This document shows positions 37,044 to 50,900 of a stretch of 64,000 bases of DNA, piece by piece. Source of the DNA: Dirofilaria immitis (taxonomy: Eukaryota > Nematoda > Chromadorea > Rhabditida > Onchocercidae). The notes beneath the pieces were generated by a model. That model did not search any database. It had not been told where the DNA came from and was given only the letters and a program-made list of their open reading frames with translations. Location: contig JAKNDB010000092.1 in assembly GCA_024305405.1 (NCBI GenBank), positions 1,767,501-1,831,500 on the forward strand, read 5' to 3'. Each line of letters starts with the position of its first letter. Within the stretch, counting starts at the first letter, position 1. The translations under genes and the position numbers were made by a program.

Positions 37044-40000
37044 TTTCTTCACTTATTACTTCAAATTAAAAACATAAACAAAAACTTTTATAAAAATCCT
37101 TGTTTCATTTGTGGTGTAGGATGTTATCTATGGCGAATATTAAATGAGCTTAGAAAATAACAGAAAATTTACAAATTCCCACAGGTTCTAGATGAATATT
37201 TATTTTGATTTTCATATTGATATGGAAATGGATGTAAAAGTTAATTAATTAGAAATAAAAAGTACAAACATACATGAGAAAAAAAGAAGAAAATAGTAAG
37301 CATCGAATAATATGATTCAGTGCTAAAGAAGATTATCGTTTAACCCTTCACTCTCATTGACAAATTGAAAACTTTTGCGCAATGCAAATCAATCTGATAG
37401 AGAAAATCTTCAAATAATCATAATAGAATGACTGTAATGAGAATGGAAAGACAAAAGTTTAACCAATCGTTAAAATAATTGCACAACATTAAGATAAAAT
37501 CGTATCTGAATAAGTTAAAATGACTAATATTAGTTGATACTAGGTAAAGCATACTGCCAAAGGAGAGAGTCTTATATTGAATTTATCAACAATTCTGGTA
37601 TTCCGATATTTTCGTATTCTGTACTGGTCTGGTTTAAAATACTAGACGATATGGAAAGCATTTTATTTTTCTTTTAGCAATTACAAAAGCTATTTCTATT
37701 GGTTATATTAACTAATCGAAAAACTAGTTGATGAATCCCTTCCTCAATAATAATTCCTATTATTATTAATCAATAAATTGCAATAAAACAATAACTCCCA
37801 TTCAAAAAATATATTAATTTAATTATTTTATTTATTTCACAACACTAATTGCTTTAACAAAATGATTCTGTTTTCATTGCAAATAAAAATTCTTCAATTA
37901 TATTTTAGATAATAAGCGTTGCTAGAAATTTTTAATTTTATTCAATATTTAATTTTAAAGTTAAATTTTGAAATGTTAAATATTCAATATCCATATGTCT
38001 CATCAGAATAATTTCTTTATTTATAAAGAAATTACTATCACATTTATTACTTCAACATTTAAATTTTATTGAAAAGTATTTTTAACTGTAATTGTTTCAA
38101 AGAAAATATTTATAAAAGGAATGTTTAAAAATGAGAAATGCGCAATGAATTCTATAAAATAAGTCGAATGAACAGCGAAGGAAATAGAGAAAGTATATAA
38201 ATCCTAAAGTTTTTAAGATTAAATGGGAAAGCAATAAGAGATATATTCTCTTATGTAGCTAGAATCTAAATCCGGCACCTAATCAAATCAATTTAACCAA
38301 ATTTCATCAAATTTTAAAATAAGAAAAAAAGTTGATGATGATTTTCAAAACTTGAAGAATATCGACGAAAATGTAATTAAGGAAGAAAACCTAATGCCTT
38401 GAAAGTCTAAACTGAAAAAATAGATTAAATAGTTTTTATATTCACTAGAAATTACTACGAACTTGGAAAATTTTAACTTTCTAAGATTTAAAAAACGTTT
38501 TTTCAGACTTGGCCAAAATGAATTATAATTTCAGAAATAGTTTAAAGAAATATCATAAAGGAAAAAATGATAAGTTTGCGTTAGAAAAATTTTCTTTTTC
38601 CAAGAACAGCCTTCTTTAACAATCTTATCTCCTTTCTCTAATTTTATACTAATTATTATTTTGTTCAGCCAGATTTCTGCACTAATCATGCAAAACTCAT
38701 TAACAAACGACGTAAGCGAATTAACCAAGATAAACTATTTTCATAGATGAATTTATCATATAGAATGATGAAGAGAAAAGAAAAAATGGGAATGTTTCAA
38801 TTCATTTCTCTTTGAAGTTTGTTTTTTTACAGAGATAATTGCGATTGAAAACAAACTTTTCTTTTTTGTCCACGCATTATGCGTCAGTTTACTTTAGCTT
38901 TTCATTGTAATTAATTTATCGCCATGAGATCAATTTGTTGCCATTATTGAAGCAAATGTTAAACACATTGTCGTTTATCCGGAAATTATCAGTCAAATGC
39001 TGACGGTTGTGGAAAATGACTTTCAACAATCAGATCGCTCAGCTGTTCGCACTGTTTGTGTTAGAATTTAGAAAATTTTTCCTGAAAAATTGAAGGAATG
39101 TTTTTAAATATACTATAGTTACTAAGCAGACAATATGTTAACATATAGAAGGCCAACAATTGGTAAAGAAAATGAAAACAATGATAATTATGAAAAACTT
39201 CTGTCTTTTAATAAAGAGATAGTGCCTGAGGCTCTTCTTTAATAAGCAACATTGATTGCAAAATTTAAATCTGAATTTAAAAATTGAAATTCTAATGTAC
39301 AAAGAAATATTCAGCAGTGTCTGAAAATGATAAAAGTGTATAGCGTGCGAACAATTTCTTTATCCCTAAAGACAGGATTGTTGGCAAAGTTAATTATAGT
39401 ATATTCAATCTCCGAAATTTGTGATCACCAGAAATCGTACAAGGAATATTTATTCTCACTTCGTTTATCAGCTTTATTTAATAGATGCTGAAAACTTGCA
39501 AATGCTATTTTGAAAACACATTATGATAAGATAATATCCAACATTATATTAGAAAATTTTTATGACTTTTTATCAACTGCTTATTTTCAATTATCAAAGA
39601 ACAATTATTAGTACCATATACAAAACAATAATTCAAATGACGTAAATGAACCATAATTAAGTTAAGCTTACTTCTTTTATGCAAGTATAACAAAAAATTA
39701 CATATAAATAAATAAAATTTCAGCGGAATTTTAAATGCAAAAAAGCAGTAAATTTGGTTCCAAATAAAATTTCTTTCTCCTTTGCTTTTCGATTGCCAAT
39801 GAGATATCAGGAAATGTCCGAACCTTTAAACATTCTTTTTACTTACTTTAGGAAAATTCAAAACAAAAATATTACATCTTTTTATCTTTAGTTTTTAGAA
39901 TAGCAATGCTTGTTATTGCAAAACAATTATAGGCATTGCAAATAAATTTGGCGTTATTAATATATTCTGAGAATAACTTCTACAAAAGAAAAAATAAGAA

Positions 40001-40082
40001 AAAACATTTCGTACCCATTGATTTTGAATGTAAATAAGTTCAACTAAAGATTTGAAATCTTGGTGAAATAAAAATCACTGTC

Positions 40083-40405
40083 AAAAAATGAATCTATAGT
40101 GAATAAAGAAATAATTCATTCTTCTAATTTCGTGACTAGTTCGTCGGAACAATTATTAGATATGATGATAAAATGATCATTTTGTACCTTTTATAAAGAT
40201 GTTGTCAGTCTCATTCAGTTACCATAATCTTAATAAAATGTACATATTCATATCATTAAGTGTTATATTTTCTATCGAAATCAATAATCAAACAAAGTTT
40301 TATAAAGTTGCATGGGATAGTCTCGAAGCAATCGAAAATAATGCTCTAAGAATTTTGGACGAGAAAAAATGAATCTATAGTGAATAAAGAAATAATTCAT
40401 TCTTC
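40083..40405. repeat. Direct 42-bp repeat pair
   Basis: A 42-base sequence beginning AAAAAATGAATCTATAGTGA occurs at 40083-40124 and again, identical, at 40364-40405, 281 bases apart in the same orientation. The flanks differ. It is a dispersed local duplication of unknown origin. Confidence 0.9.
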
Positions 40406-43400
40406 AAATTTCACCTTGCGTAATTCAGTGTTAAGAAGCAAAATCAGAGGATGGGTGAAGATAGAGCGGTGCTAGTCTTATTATTATTATTTTTTTCTTT
40501 GCGAAATTGTCTGCGAAAGCAAATCGATGAAGAAGGGAGTGTTAATGCTATTCGCCTTTAAAATTCAGAATTTGAATAGTTGAAGGAAAATCTAAAGTTA
40601 TCTAAAAATTTTAGTGTAACTTTTTCGGAAAGTTGACTGAATAATAGGAGTTATGGAGAATTTTATAACGGGAATCACTTCTGTAATGATTTTATGCAAA
40701 TATTCATCTCCTATTTAGATGATGAATTTAGGAATTTTTCATAATTTTCAAAAAAAGTTCGTTCCATCATAAAATGATAATTTCTTGCAGAGAAATAACA
40801 TTCATCAGATTGATCTTGTACTGCAATTTTCTATTTAAATTCCAAAACAAAAATTAAATTAATTTCTTTAAAATCTAACTCTCGAAAATATGTTTTTTTT
40901 TAACTAATATGCATAAATGTGGAAGGCAAAATTATGCAGAAAATAATCATATAAACTGAACTAATATTGAATGATTTATATGATTAGAATTTGCTATTTT
41001 CATTATAACGTGTAGAAGAATGATGAATATTCATCGATACATTGGAAAAAATCACTGCAGTAAAATCAACCAAAAACAAAGTATAGGCTTAACAATCATG
41101 CAAATGATGAGGATAGTAGTGATAAAGTTATGATTACTACAATGATAATGACCATGTCGAACGATGACCAGTTAAAGATTAGCAAAAGCGATAGTAATGA
41201 TAATGATAATAACGTTGATTTTGATGATAATATGGAAACTGCAGTAAAATCTTTGCAGAAAAGATATGAGAGTAAAAATACATAATCGATTATAGCTTGA
41301 AATTATGGCTGCTCTGTGAAAATCAAGTGAAGAAAAAAATCAGTTCTCTTTATCAAAATCCGCTTTAATATGAATAGTTTTGAATCCTGGATACAAAAAG
41401 GAAGAAGGAAATTCTAGAAATTTCAAGAAGAGGATCCAGGATTTTTTGGGTATCAGGATTTCGTGTGAATAATATATGGTTCATTTTCTTTTCCTACAAA
41501 AAGTAATTGCAATATTTGGGATGCCATTATGTTGTATTGCATTTGCAAGCAATCTCAATACTATTCACGTCTTTTACGTTAATCATAAAAATAGAAGTAA
41601 TGCAAAAGACGTGAAGTGAAGTGGAAGTTTTAACTTAATATAATGTTTACTGAAGCCATATCGAGATAGCTATTTATTTCATTTTAAATACTTGTTTACT
41701 CTTAGCTTTTACATTACTCATTGATATTTTTAAACTTGCTTCACTTTTTTGTTTAATTTATAATGAAATCGTTGAGAAATTTTCATGTAGCAATAATTCT
41801 TCCTTCATTTTTTCAATCTTCTGTTATATTTGTTTTGCATAAGTGATCTGATAATTGCTCTTTTTATACAAAATCAATACATATATAAAATTAGAAAATT
41901 TAATGTTTTATTAATTTTTAATTTTGCAGATAAGTTTCGACATGCATTTTAAAAAGTATTCAGAAACTTCAAGTCATTATTTCATATGGAGAGAATTATA
42001 TCCTATAAGATAACCGTTATAACCAGCAAGGTGGTTCAAAATATAAAATTCATTACTTTATTTTTCTTTATTCTTTCGAAGGAAAAAGTTCTGAGACAAA
42101 ATAATTATGCAACTCTTATTGTTCATCAAATTGAATACCGTTTAGATTGAATGGAACAAAACAAATAATTTCTGTTACAAGATCTCGAGTGGTAAATTTC
42201 ACTATCATATCAGAAATATTTGATAAAGCAAATTTAGAATTTTCCGGATAACTTTTTTGAATGCATATGATAACAGAATCAAATTAATACAATGTGGAAT
42301 TCCTGAAAATTCCAAAAGTTTCTAAATCTCATTTTTATTAAACGAAAAGATATGAAATTTTCATATCTTTTTAAAATTATATGTTAATATTTTACGATAA
42401 TTAATTAAACAAAGGATTTCATTAAGTAAATTAGAATGAACATAATGATATGAGAAATCAATAAGGCTTTAAAGAAAGATGAAATGTCTCCAAATAAAGA
42501 AGGAATGTCAAGGAGATATTTCAGATAAATTAATAGCAAAATGTCATTCAGTAATGCATCTGTTTGTTGTTTGTCTATGGCAATGTATGCAATGATAATT
42601 CAGTATTAATAATTTCTCTCCAATAATTAAATATTAAATTTAGCTATGTTCGATTTCAGTCTGTAAAGGATAGAATTCAAGAGTCGTATGATAGAAGTAA
42701 AAGAATATTTAGAAATTAAGAGGATTTCAAATATACATTGCTAAGAAGTGACACACAGACCTATAAGAGAACTAGCATACAGATATATTTTAAATAAAAG
42801 ATTATTTATAATCAATAAGAAAGCTAAAGACGTGATTGTTGTTGAATTGGGACAATACTTGATTGGCATTATTATTGAGCATTCTTGACAGGTTGTTTGT
42901 CACCCTTCTCTACCGATAAGCATTCATTTGAAATCAACTAAATCCATTCAAATAAACATAATTGAGATGACAGCGTAGCCTCGCCCATATTTATCGCTTG
43001 TCTTCTCACTGTTTTGATTTATGCAAATTAGGAAAAATTTAATGTGCTGTAATAAAACTGATAAAATCTAAATGATGTGATATATCAGATAGTAACACTG
43101 GAATACTGACAGCAACAATAAACTACAGTTATCATTGCATATCTCGCAATATTATATACTCTTAGCTTTTTATCATAGATTTCCTGAAAAATCTATAACT
43201 GCTTAAGTAATCGCATGAATTAATATGATATGATCCGTGACTTATAAAATTCAATACTACCTACTGTAATACTTTAATGTGCTATTATTCATTCTTTTTG
43301 TGTTTAGATTCCAGGCGATCTTCGTGACTTGTTATTTGAGTTAAATATCTCGTATCGACCAATTATAGATTTAATTTATTAATACTGTGATAATTTATCA

Positions 43401-44910
43401 AAATTTTTGAGCCTCACTGCAGTCATTAAAGAATTAAGCAAATAATGCTACGAAAACTCTCTTAGATATTGCAAACTTTTCAAATTTTAACAATTTTCTT
43501 CACGATGACATAGAATTTTTAAAAGCACAAAAGAAGTGCAAATACATTTAGAATGCTTTATGGAAAAACTATGTTTATGGAAAAAACTTTCTTCCATTTT
43601 GAAAAAATTTAAGTTTTGAATCTTCATAAATAGTGAATTTGATAAAATTGTGATACTTGTTTTTCTTATTAGGGAATTATATATATGTTAGAATGACATA
43701 GGGAGTGACAAGGGAATGTTTAGAAAATATTATCAGGACTGATACCATTTTGTTTTATTGGTTTTTATCTCTTACTGAAAGTGCAAAACTTATTGATTGT
43801 TCTATGACACAGATAAAAGCGAATTTAAGTATGAATTGACTTGATAATTCAAGCTTGAGGTAAAACAAACAGGAAACACGAGAATAGAAAGTGAAATGGA
43901 AAGTGAGTATAGTAAAATAAACGAGACTATGAATAGATTGATTAATTAATTAATTAGCAATGTGAACAATAAGTGAAGTAATATTAGTATTAGAGCACAA
44001 AAACTGATATATAATGTTGTTTTATACTACTTTTCCTCTTTTGCAAAAAAATGTTTCAGCTTTATAAGAATCTTATTTAAATAAATAGACTGCATCTATT
44101 CAAAACTGATCATTCCAGATCATTCATGTTATACACGAAATAATTTTTGCATTGTAAAAATTTAAGCTTTGTTTAAGTAAAGTTAAGAATTTAGAATTGA
44201 AGTCCGAGAAAATGAAGAATTTTTTAGAATCTAAAATATACTCATGGACGATTAGCAAGGGAAAATGGATGCTTGGGAATAATTGAAAACAAAAATTGAT
44301 TAAAAAATTCATCGTAATATTCAGCCTCAAAAGAATTCCTTTTTCAGTCTAAATCGATGTGGAATTCCGAAGTGTCAGAAACTGAAAAGTAGAATTATCC
44401 ATAGTAATTATCCATAGTAAATGTAAGATTCAAATAAATTACGAAATTATTTTCATAAGCGTAAAAGAAATTTTATTAGTAGAAGAACTAATAGCTGTCT
44501 TTAAATTTATTATGTTAGAAAAATAAATGAAAAGAAAAGAGAACAGAGGATTGGTAAATTCATCTTGTAAAATTATCGATCTACGCTTATGTGGTAATAC
44601 GACTACTAATTAAAACACACACTAATGGCGATTTAAAATAAATATGAAGCATTTGCCTTCTCCTGAATCTTTTTAGCTGCATAAGATGATGATGACATAA
44701 TAAAAATTGGTAGTATGCACTCGAAGACGCAAGCAATGAAAAAATTGATGAATTTTACAATGAAACGTTAAGAATCATTTTTTCTAAAGTATAAGATATT
44801 TGATATTATCCATCGATTCGGGCTAATTAATGACAGTATTAGTTTTTGCTTAAATTTCAATTTCGAAAAAGGGAAGAAACAACATACGATTATGTTAAGC
44901 GATTCAACTA

Positions 44911-44932
44911 GAAAGAAAGAAAGAAAGAAAGG
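44911..44932. repeat. (GAAA)n microsatellite
   Basis: Five consecutive GAAA units in AT-rich intergenic DNA. Confidence 0.9.
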
Positions 44933-47900
44933 AACCAAATTAGTATATCTCGTGGAGCTAACTTATATTCATATTCATTAGATATGAATAAATTTTCAAA
45001 GTATCTTTTCTACTACGAATTTAATTAATGATGATATCAATTTTTTCTCAATTTTTAAATCAAGTTTTCACAAAATCTTTCTTAATTGCTTCATTGATGA
45101 GTTGATTGATCGACGATAGAGAAGTCTATGAAAATAGTTAGTTAGTTATGAAAATTCTATTAGTCCATAGGATAAATTTTTTTTTCATTGCAGACGAAAG
45201 ACGATGTATGCCAATCTATCCTGGGCTAAAATTTGTATTTAGGTTAAATCAGATGAAAAATTCATATATAAATTTAACTAATTTATATTAAATTCAATAA
45301 TGATTTGAACAATTTTGATGACTAGTATTATTTTTAGGAATATTTTAAACCTTCATATTTTATTTTTTTATTTATTTTTCTATTTTTACAACATTGAAAC
45401 ATTTGATTCATATATCCATTTTAAGATAGTAATTTGCATTCAAACAATTTATTTCCAAGATAAAAGCGCTTGGCTTTATCTCAGATTGCAAACTTGATAA
45501 ATAATAAGAAATTGACAGGTTATTTATAAAAGAATATCAGCTTTTATCTTTAATAAATCTAGAATTCCTAATGACACTGTTTTCTAAGAAATTTCACGAA
45601 ATCTAAAAATTATTGAAAGGAACCACTTCTTCAATTATTATCATTAATTTTAAAACTATTTCAGTGATACCAGGTACACTAATGAGTAATCAATGTAGCA
45701 TTTCAGATATTTTCAAAATTATTAAAACATCATAGCTGTATATCACTGGTATTATTAAAATATTATTTAAATCCTTCAAATAATGAAAAACACATATCAA
45801 CAGGATTTAATTATTCATCAACAATATTAACAATAAAAAATTCTGTTTATAACAAGCATTTTTCCTATGTTGCACCAAAAAACACAAATAAGAGCAAAGT
45901 TTTCGGCATATCGAAAAAAATTCCTGTTGCTTGGAAAAATTACTAAGATTTATTTTCTAGAACAAGAAATGCACAGATAGCTATATTTGTTTCATTTAAA
46001 TCGATGGTTGTACTATAACTGATATCAGCATGATAATATTTTATCAACTCTTTATATTTTCATGGATAAATTTTATTAAAAAGAAACAATAAAAAACATT
46101 GCCACTACTACAAATAAATTTGATAAGCCTGAAGATGATAAATTTCTTTTGCGTTTTTCTTGTTATTCTCCAAATAAGAAAAATTATTGCTTATATGGAT
46201 TTCGAAATATCTGTAAAAAGTTATCAGTTATTTTTAATGTATACTTACGCAGAATATCACAAATTTTCTAGTCTTTCCAAAATTCTAAGAGAATAATGAG
46301 CAGTACATATTATCACTTCTAGAAGCAAATCGAAAAACTTAAATAATGTAAATATAAAAGGAATTGAACGATAATTAAGCAAAGGAGTTGAATTGAAAAA
46401 GGTATCAGTTAAAAAATGATCGTTTATCCTTGCTTTAACGAGAAACTGATTGTTTCGAATATTTTTATATGCCACAATTTAACACTTTTTTTTCATTTCT
46501 CTATCTCTAATATATTCATCATTTTTAGACTGTTGATATTTCATTCCATTTTGCAGGATTTTTTAAAACTTTGTATTGTTGAAATAATCTTTAATGCTTT
46601 TCAGCGGTATGCAAATTATAGCAAAATTTTAAGCTTCAAATATCTATGTTTGACATACTTTTTTACTCTATTTTTTTCATCCTAGCAAGTGAAAATTTCA
46701 TCTCAAGCTATCTTAATATTTCAGATATATTACACTTCGTAACATAATATTCATTTCATCCTTTAAACTTCAACTTTAATTATATCTTGGTTAGATTGGT
46801 AGATAGAAAAAGTTAATCCAATAAGCATCAAATATCAGTTTTGAATAAATGATGATATTAACAATGAAAATAAATGATAAGGACGTCTGATAGTTTGATA
46901 GAAGCGAAGCTTTTCCTTTCTTCAAAGAATGTTAGCAATACGTCAATAAGAAGAAATCCTATTAGAAACAGCATTATGATTTTGCAGGATTATTTTAAAT
47001 TTTTTTTCATACTCTAAATCATAACAACAATATTGAAAGAGAAGATCTATAGAGCGAAAGTTTAAGCATAGCATGAATACCATTCATTTCTTTCCCAAAT
47101 ATGCCTCTGAAAAATTTGAAGCAAGACTTACTTTTTTCAATTTTCGCTCTGCTGATCTGCTCTTTCAATATTGTTGCTATGGTTTAGAGTAGAAATTAAA
47201 CTGAAGCCTAGCAATGATTTAAAATAGAGATGGAACTGAAGCATAACAGAGCAAAGTTTACAATCTTAGATGTCAATGCTGTGTTAACATTTGGCATATC
47301 TGAATTATTTGATGAAAGTGAATATTTCATAGTATCGTTCAGTATTATCAACATTTGGCATGCATATCGTTTTTGATTTCTCCATGGCAACAACTTTACA
47401 TCGATTTTTTAAAGAGAGGGACATGTAGTTTCAACCATGAAGGTTATCTGCCATTTTATTTCAATCTTAAAAAGATAATACATGCTCTATGGTTCGAGGA
47501 TTATCAGCATTGAACACGCATATAATTATTGAATAATCAGTTCGATACACATTTCATTAGGAATATGAAAAGTGATTTATAAAAAAGATAAAAAGATGGA
47601 GAAGAAATTGAAATAAATAAATTTCTGTCAAACAATCAAAGCCTAAAGAAATCTGGAATGATTGGGTAGATGGATAAAAACTATAGATAATTTACATCGC
47701 AACGTTGAACCACATTTGCTGCATCCAAATTCATGAAACAATTATCGTTGATCATTTTCATTTTCTTATCTCTGCCATTAAAATATTTCACAGAAACATC
47801 AGCATTTAAATTATTCTTTTTTAAGTTTTCATAGCAAATGCTCTTCATTTTTTAGTATTGAAAACTTTCAAAAATTGAAATTGCAGAAAATAATATTAGA

Positions 47901-50900
47901 TTTAAAGGTACACATGAGTAGAATTTTAATGAATCTTACTCACTGTTTTTCATGGTCGCCAATATATAGTTCATCAGGAAACACATGTTTTCGACCTATA
48001 GCTATAAAAATTAAAATTATATCTATCTTTCTATTCTTGTAATCCTTTTCTATCTATCTACTCATTTCAAATAAAACTCGATGTGAAAATACTTTTTAAA
48101 AAAACTGGGTTTCTTTATGAATTTTAAATTCGGGCAGAAATATTATCAGAATCTTGAATGTTTCGAAATTTAAGAAAAATAAGGAGCAGTACCAAAAAGT
48201 GTAAATTATTATAAATGTAAAATTTGTGAAAAGTGAGAGCAATGGTTTTCAAAGAACAAAAGTCGAATCGGATTAGGTATAAAAAGTTAAAAAGACAACG
48301 AAATAAGATGAACTGAAGCTACTAGAACTTCTTCTTGAAACGAATTTAATTAGCATCTAACATTAATTCTAACTTAAAAATAATCTTCCAATGAACACAA
48401 TTTTTTTCTGACAGACGACCAGATGGAAGATGGATAAGCTTATTTTTTTGGCTAAGTTTGAACCGAAATATAGCATTCAAATGGCAATCTAAAAATATGA
48501 AAAATTCATTACGACTGATATTGTGAAATAATTTCCAGTAATTCTCAAAAAATTTATTCAAATTAGCTCATAAAAATATTATAAATTTTATGCGATAATT
48601 ATTCAATGAAGAAAAGTTTTCCGCATATCGCAGATGGCTCGAATGTTTCGAAAGAATACAGAATATTGAGGAACGAGCAAGTATTTTGCAAATTCAAATT
48701 TTGTTTTAATTTCAGACTGAAATAGAAAAATTGAAAATTTCTTAAAAATAAAATTCTATTAGAGATTTGAAATTTCTAAGCAAAGAAATTTCATCCTTCC
48801 CTTTCTGGATTAATTTTATATTCGTAATTTCTCTAGAATTTTACAATTTGAAACCCCAAGTTATAGTTAGAAAAGAGCGATTGCACAGAAGCACAAATTA
48901 GCTGCTACTAACTACTATTTTAAAGAAATCAACTCACAAGTAATAAAAGCTAATGTGATAATAGTTCATATTAGAGATAAAAAAATCCCTTAGTGTCGTT
49001 CAGAACTAGGATCCGAGAATGCCTTCAAATATTAAATGAAATCTCGGTTGAAGGGATCTAAGACTCTTCGTTATTTCCTTACAAATATTGTTTTTATTTA
49101 GCAGAAACGAGAAATTCAATTAAAATGCCACTTTGCCATTTCATTTAAATGTGAGATGTCAAAAACAGAGTAATATTAAAGTATTCGAGGGAAATAGATA
49201 TTGATTAGCATAGAGAAAAAGATAAAAATGAAAAGAAACAGAATATAGCTCCTAAAATCCAAGAAGAATTATATATTATTCGGTTAAGATCAGAAATCCG
49301 AATGATTGAAAGCTTCGCTAAATGAATATATGAAGAGAGAGGATTAATTAATTTATACTGTGAATGTGTTTTGAAAGTTCGATTCTCATTTATTTGAATT
49401 ATGCCATCGCAAAGAGAGCTGCTTGACATTGAATATTCTAATTTATATAATGATATGTTAATCTATTAGATCTACGCGTAATGAATTAGATTTTCTCTCC
49501 TTCTTGTTTCCTAAAAATTCGATCTCTCGGAAAAAATCTTATGTATAATTTTATTGAAATTGAATAAATTAGAAAAAGAGCTAAAGTAGAGATTGCTTGT
49601 AGTGCAAATTATTATAAAGATATTGTAACTATTCCAAACCTAAATCTATTTATAGACCATCAAAAATATTAATTATTTGAACAAACATTATTAGGATTGA
49701 TTTTCTAAGAAGATTACTCAGTGAATTCATATTTGTTTTTCGGGGTCTTAATGACTGTTCTTTCAGATTTATTCACTGTTTCATCGTAATCATTAGAAAT
49801 ACGGTAATACAAAAAGTTTGTCATCTTTCAGAACGATTTTATTTTCATCAAAGATAGAAAGGCAATAAAAAGAAGGCAGAAAAAATTATGGGAAACTCAT
49901 TTCATTATTATCTCCTTGTCTCAGTTAAAGAACTCTTCGGAAGATAATTACAAGGGCAGATGAAAAATAACTGAATCTCTTTCTTCATAAAATAGAAAAT
50001 CAGAATGGTTGATGATAAAGTACTGCAGAAAAATCTTTATATATTACAATTAAAAAGTCTCGTAATTCAAGAGGTAAGCACGATAATGACAATCAACTAC
50101 AGGCATCCTTTCCAGTAATTGTCTAATTGAACAATATTGTTGAAGTGAATTTAATGTGCGTTTGGTAATTCATATCCATTCAATGAATCTCTATTTATGA
50201 ATGTACTCTAAAAAAAACTTTTTTCATTGGTTTAATGATGACCCACATCGGAAGGAACTAAGATATTTTCAATGTTAAATAGAATATAGGACTCTGTAAC
50301 TTCTGTTGAGAGGTCAAGACAGAAAATCGGTAGTTTTTAGCGAAGATACAAATGAAACGGCTAAGCAATGCTCCTAAAATTATCATAAATAGATTTCGGA
50401 CGGGAATATGTCTGAAAAAATCGGAACTGATATAAATGAGCACTTTTGCCTCGTTCTAAACAATATGATCTTCGAAACTTGAAAGATTCAACAAAGAAAC
50501 AGATGTCTGAAGAAAAGTAAAGGAATGTGAATGAAAGATGGATATAAACGGCAACAGGATGGTTAAGAGAGATAAAATTTATGTAGGAAAAGGAACGATA
50601 CAGAATAGACATTAAGAAAGCTTGCTAAAGTTAAAATGATGTATATAGAAAAGAAGATATGTGGATGAATAAATAAAGGAATCTGATGGAAATGGATTCG
50701 AATGAAGAAACATCATTAAAGATGAAAATGATATTATGAAAGAAATTGAGACATATCTTATCGCAAATATAATCAAGCAAATGTAATCAAATGATAACTA
50801 ACAATTGCATCTTATTAGCGATGTATATTTATTGCATTTACTTGATTATATCAAAAGACTGAAATACAACTGAATTTACCAATGAAAGAAAACATGGCAA

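Noticed and set aside
46099..46685. Three overlapping frames rich in Phe, Ile, Leu and Cys that resemble membrane segments.
   Set aside because: T-rich DNA gives hydrophobic frames by chance; no start context, splice signals or domain.
47208..47393. A 61-codon minus frame starting MLPWRNQKRYACQ.
   Set aside because: Isolated, no partner exons, no recognisable family.
47485..47500. GGTTCGAGG, resembling a tRNA B box.
   Set aside because: Not a match to GGTTCRANYCC, and no A box or cloverleaf could be drawn around it.
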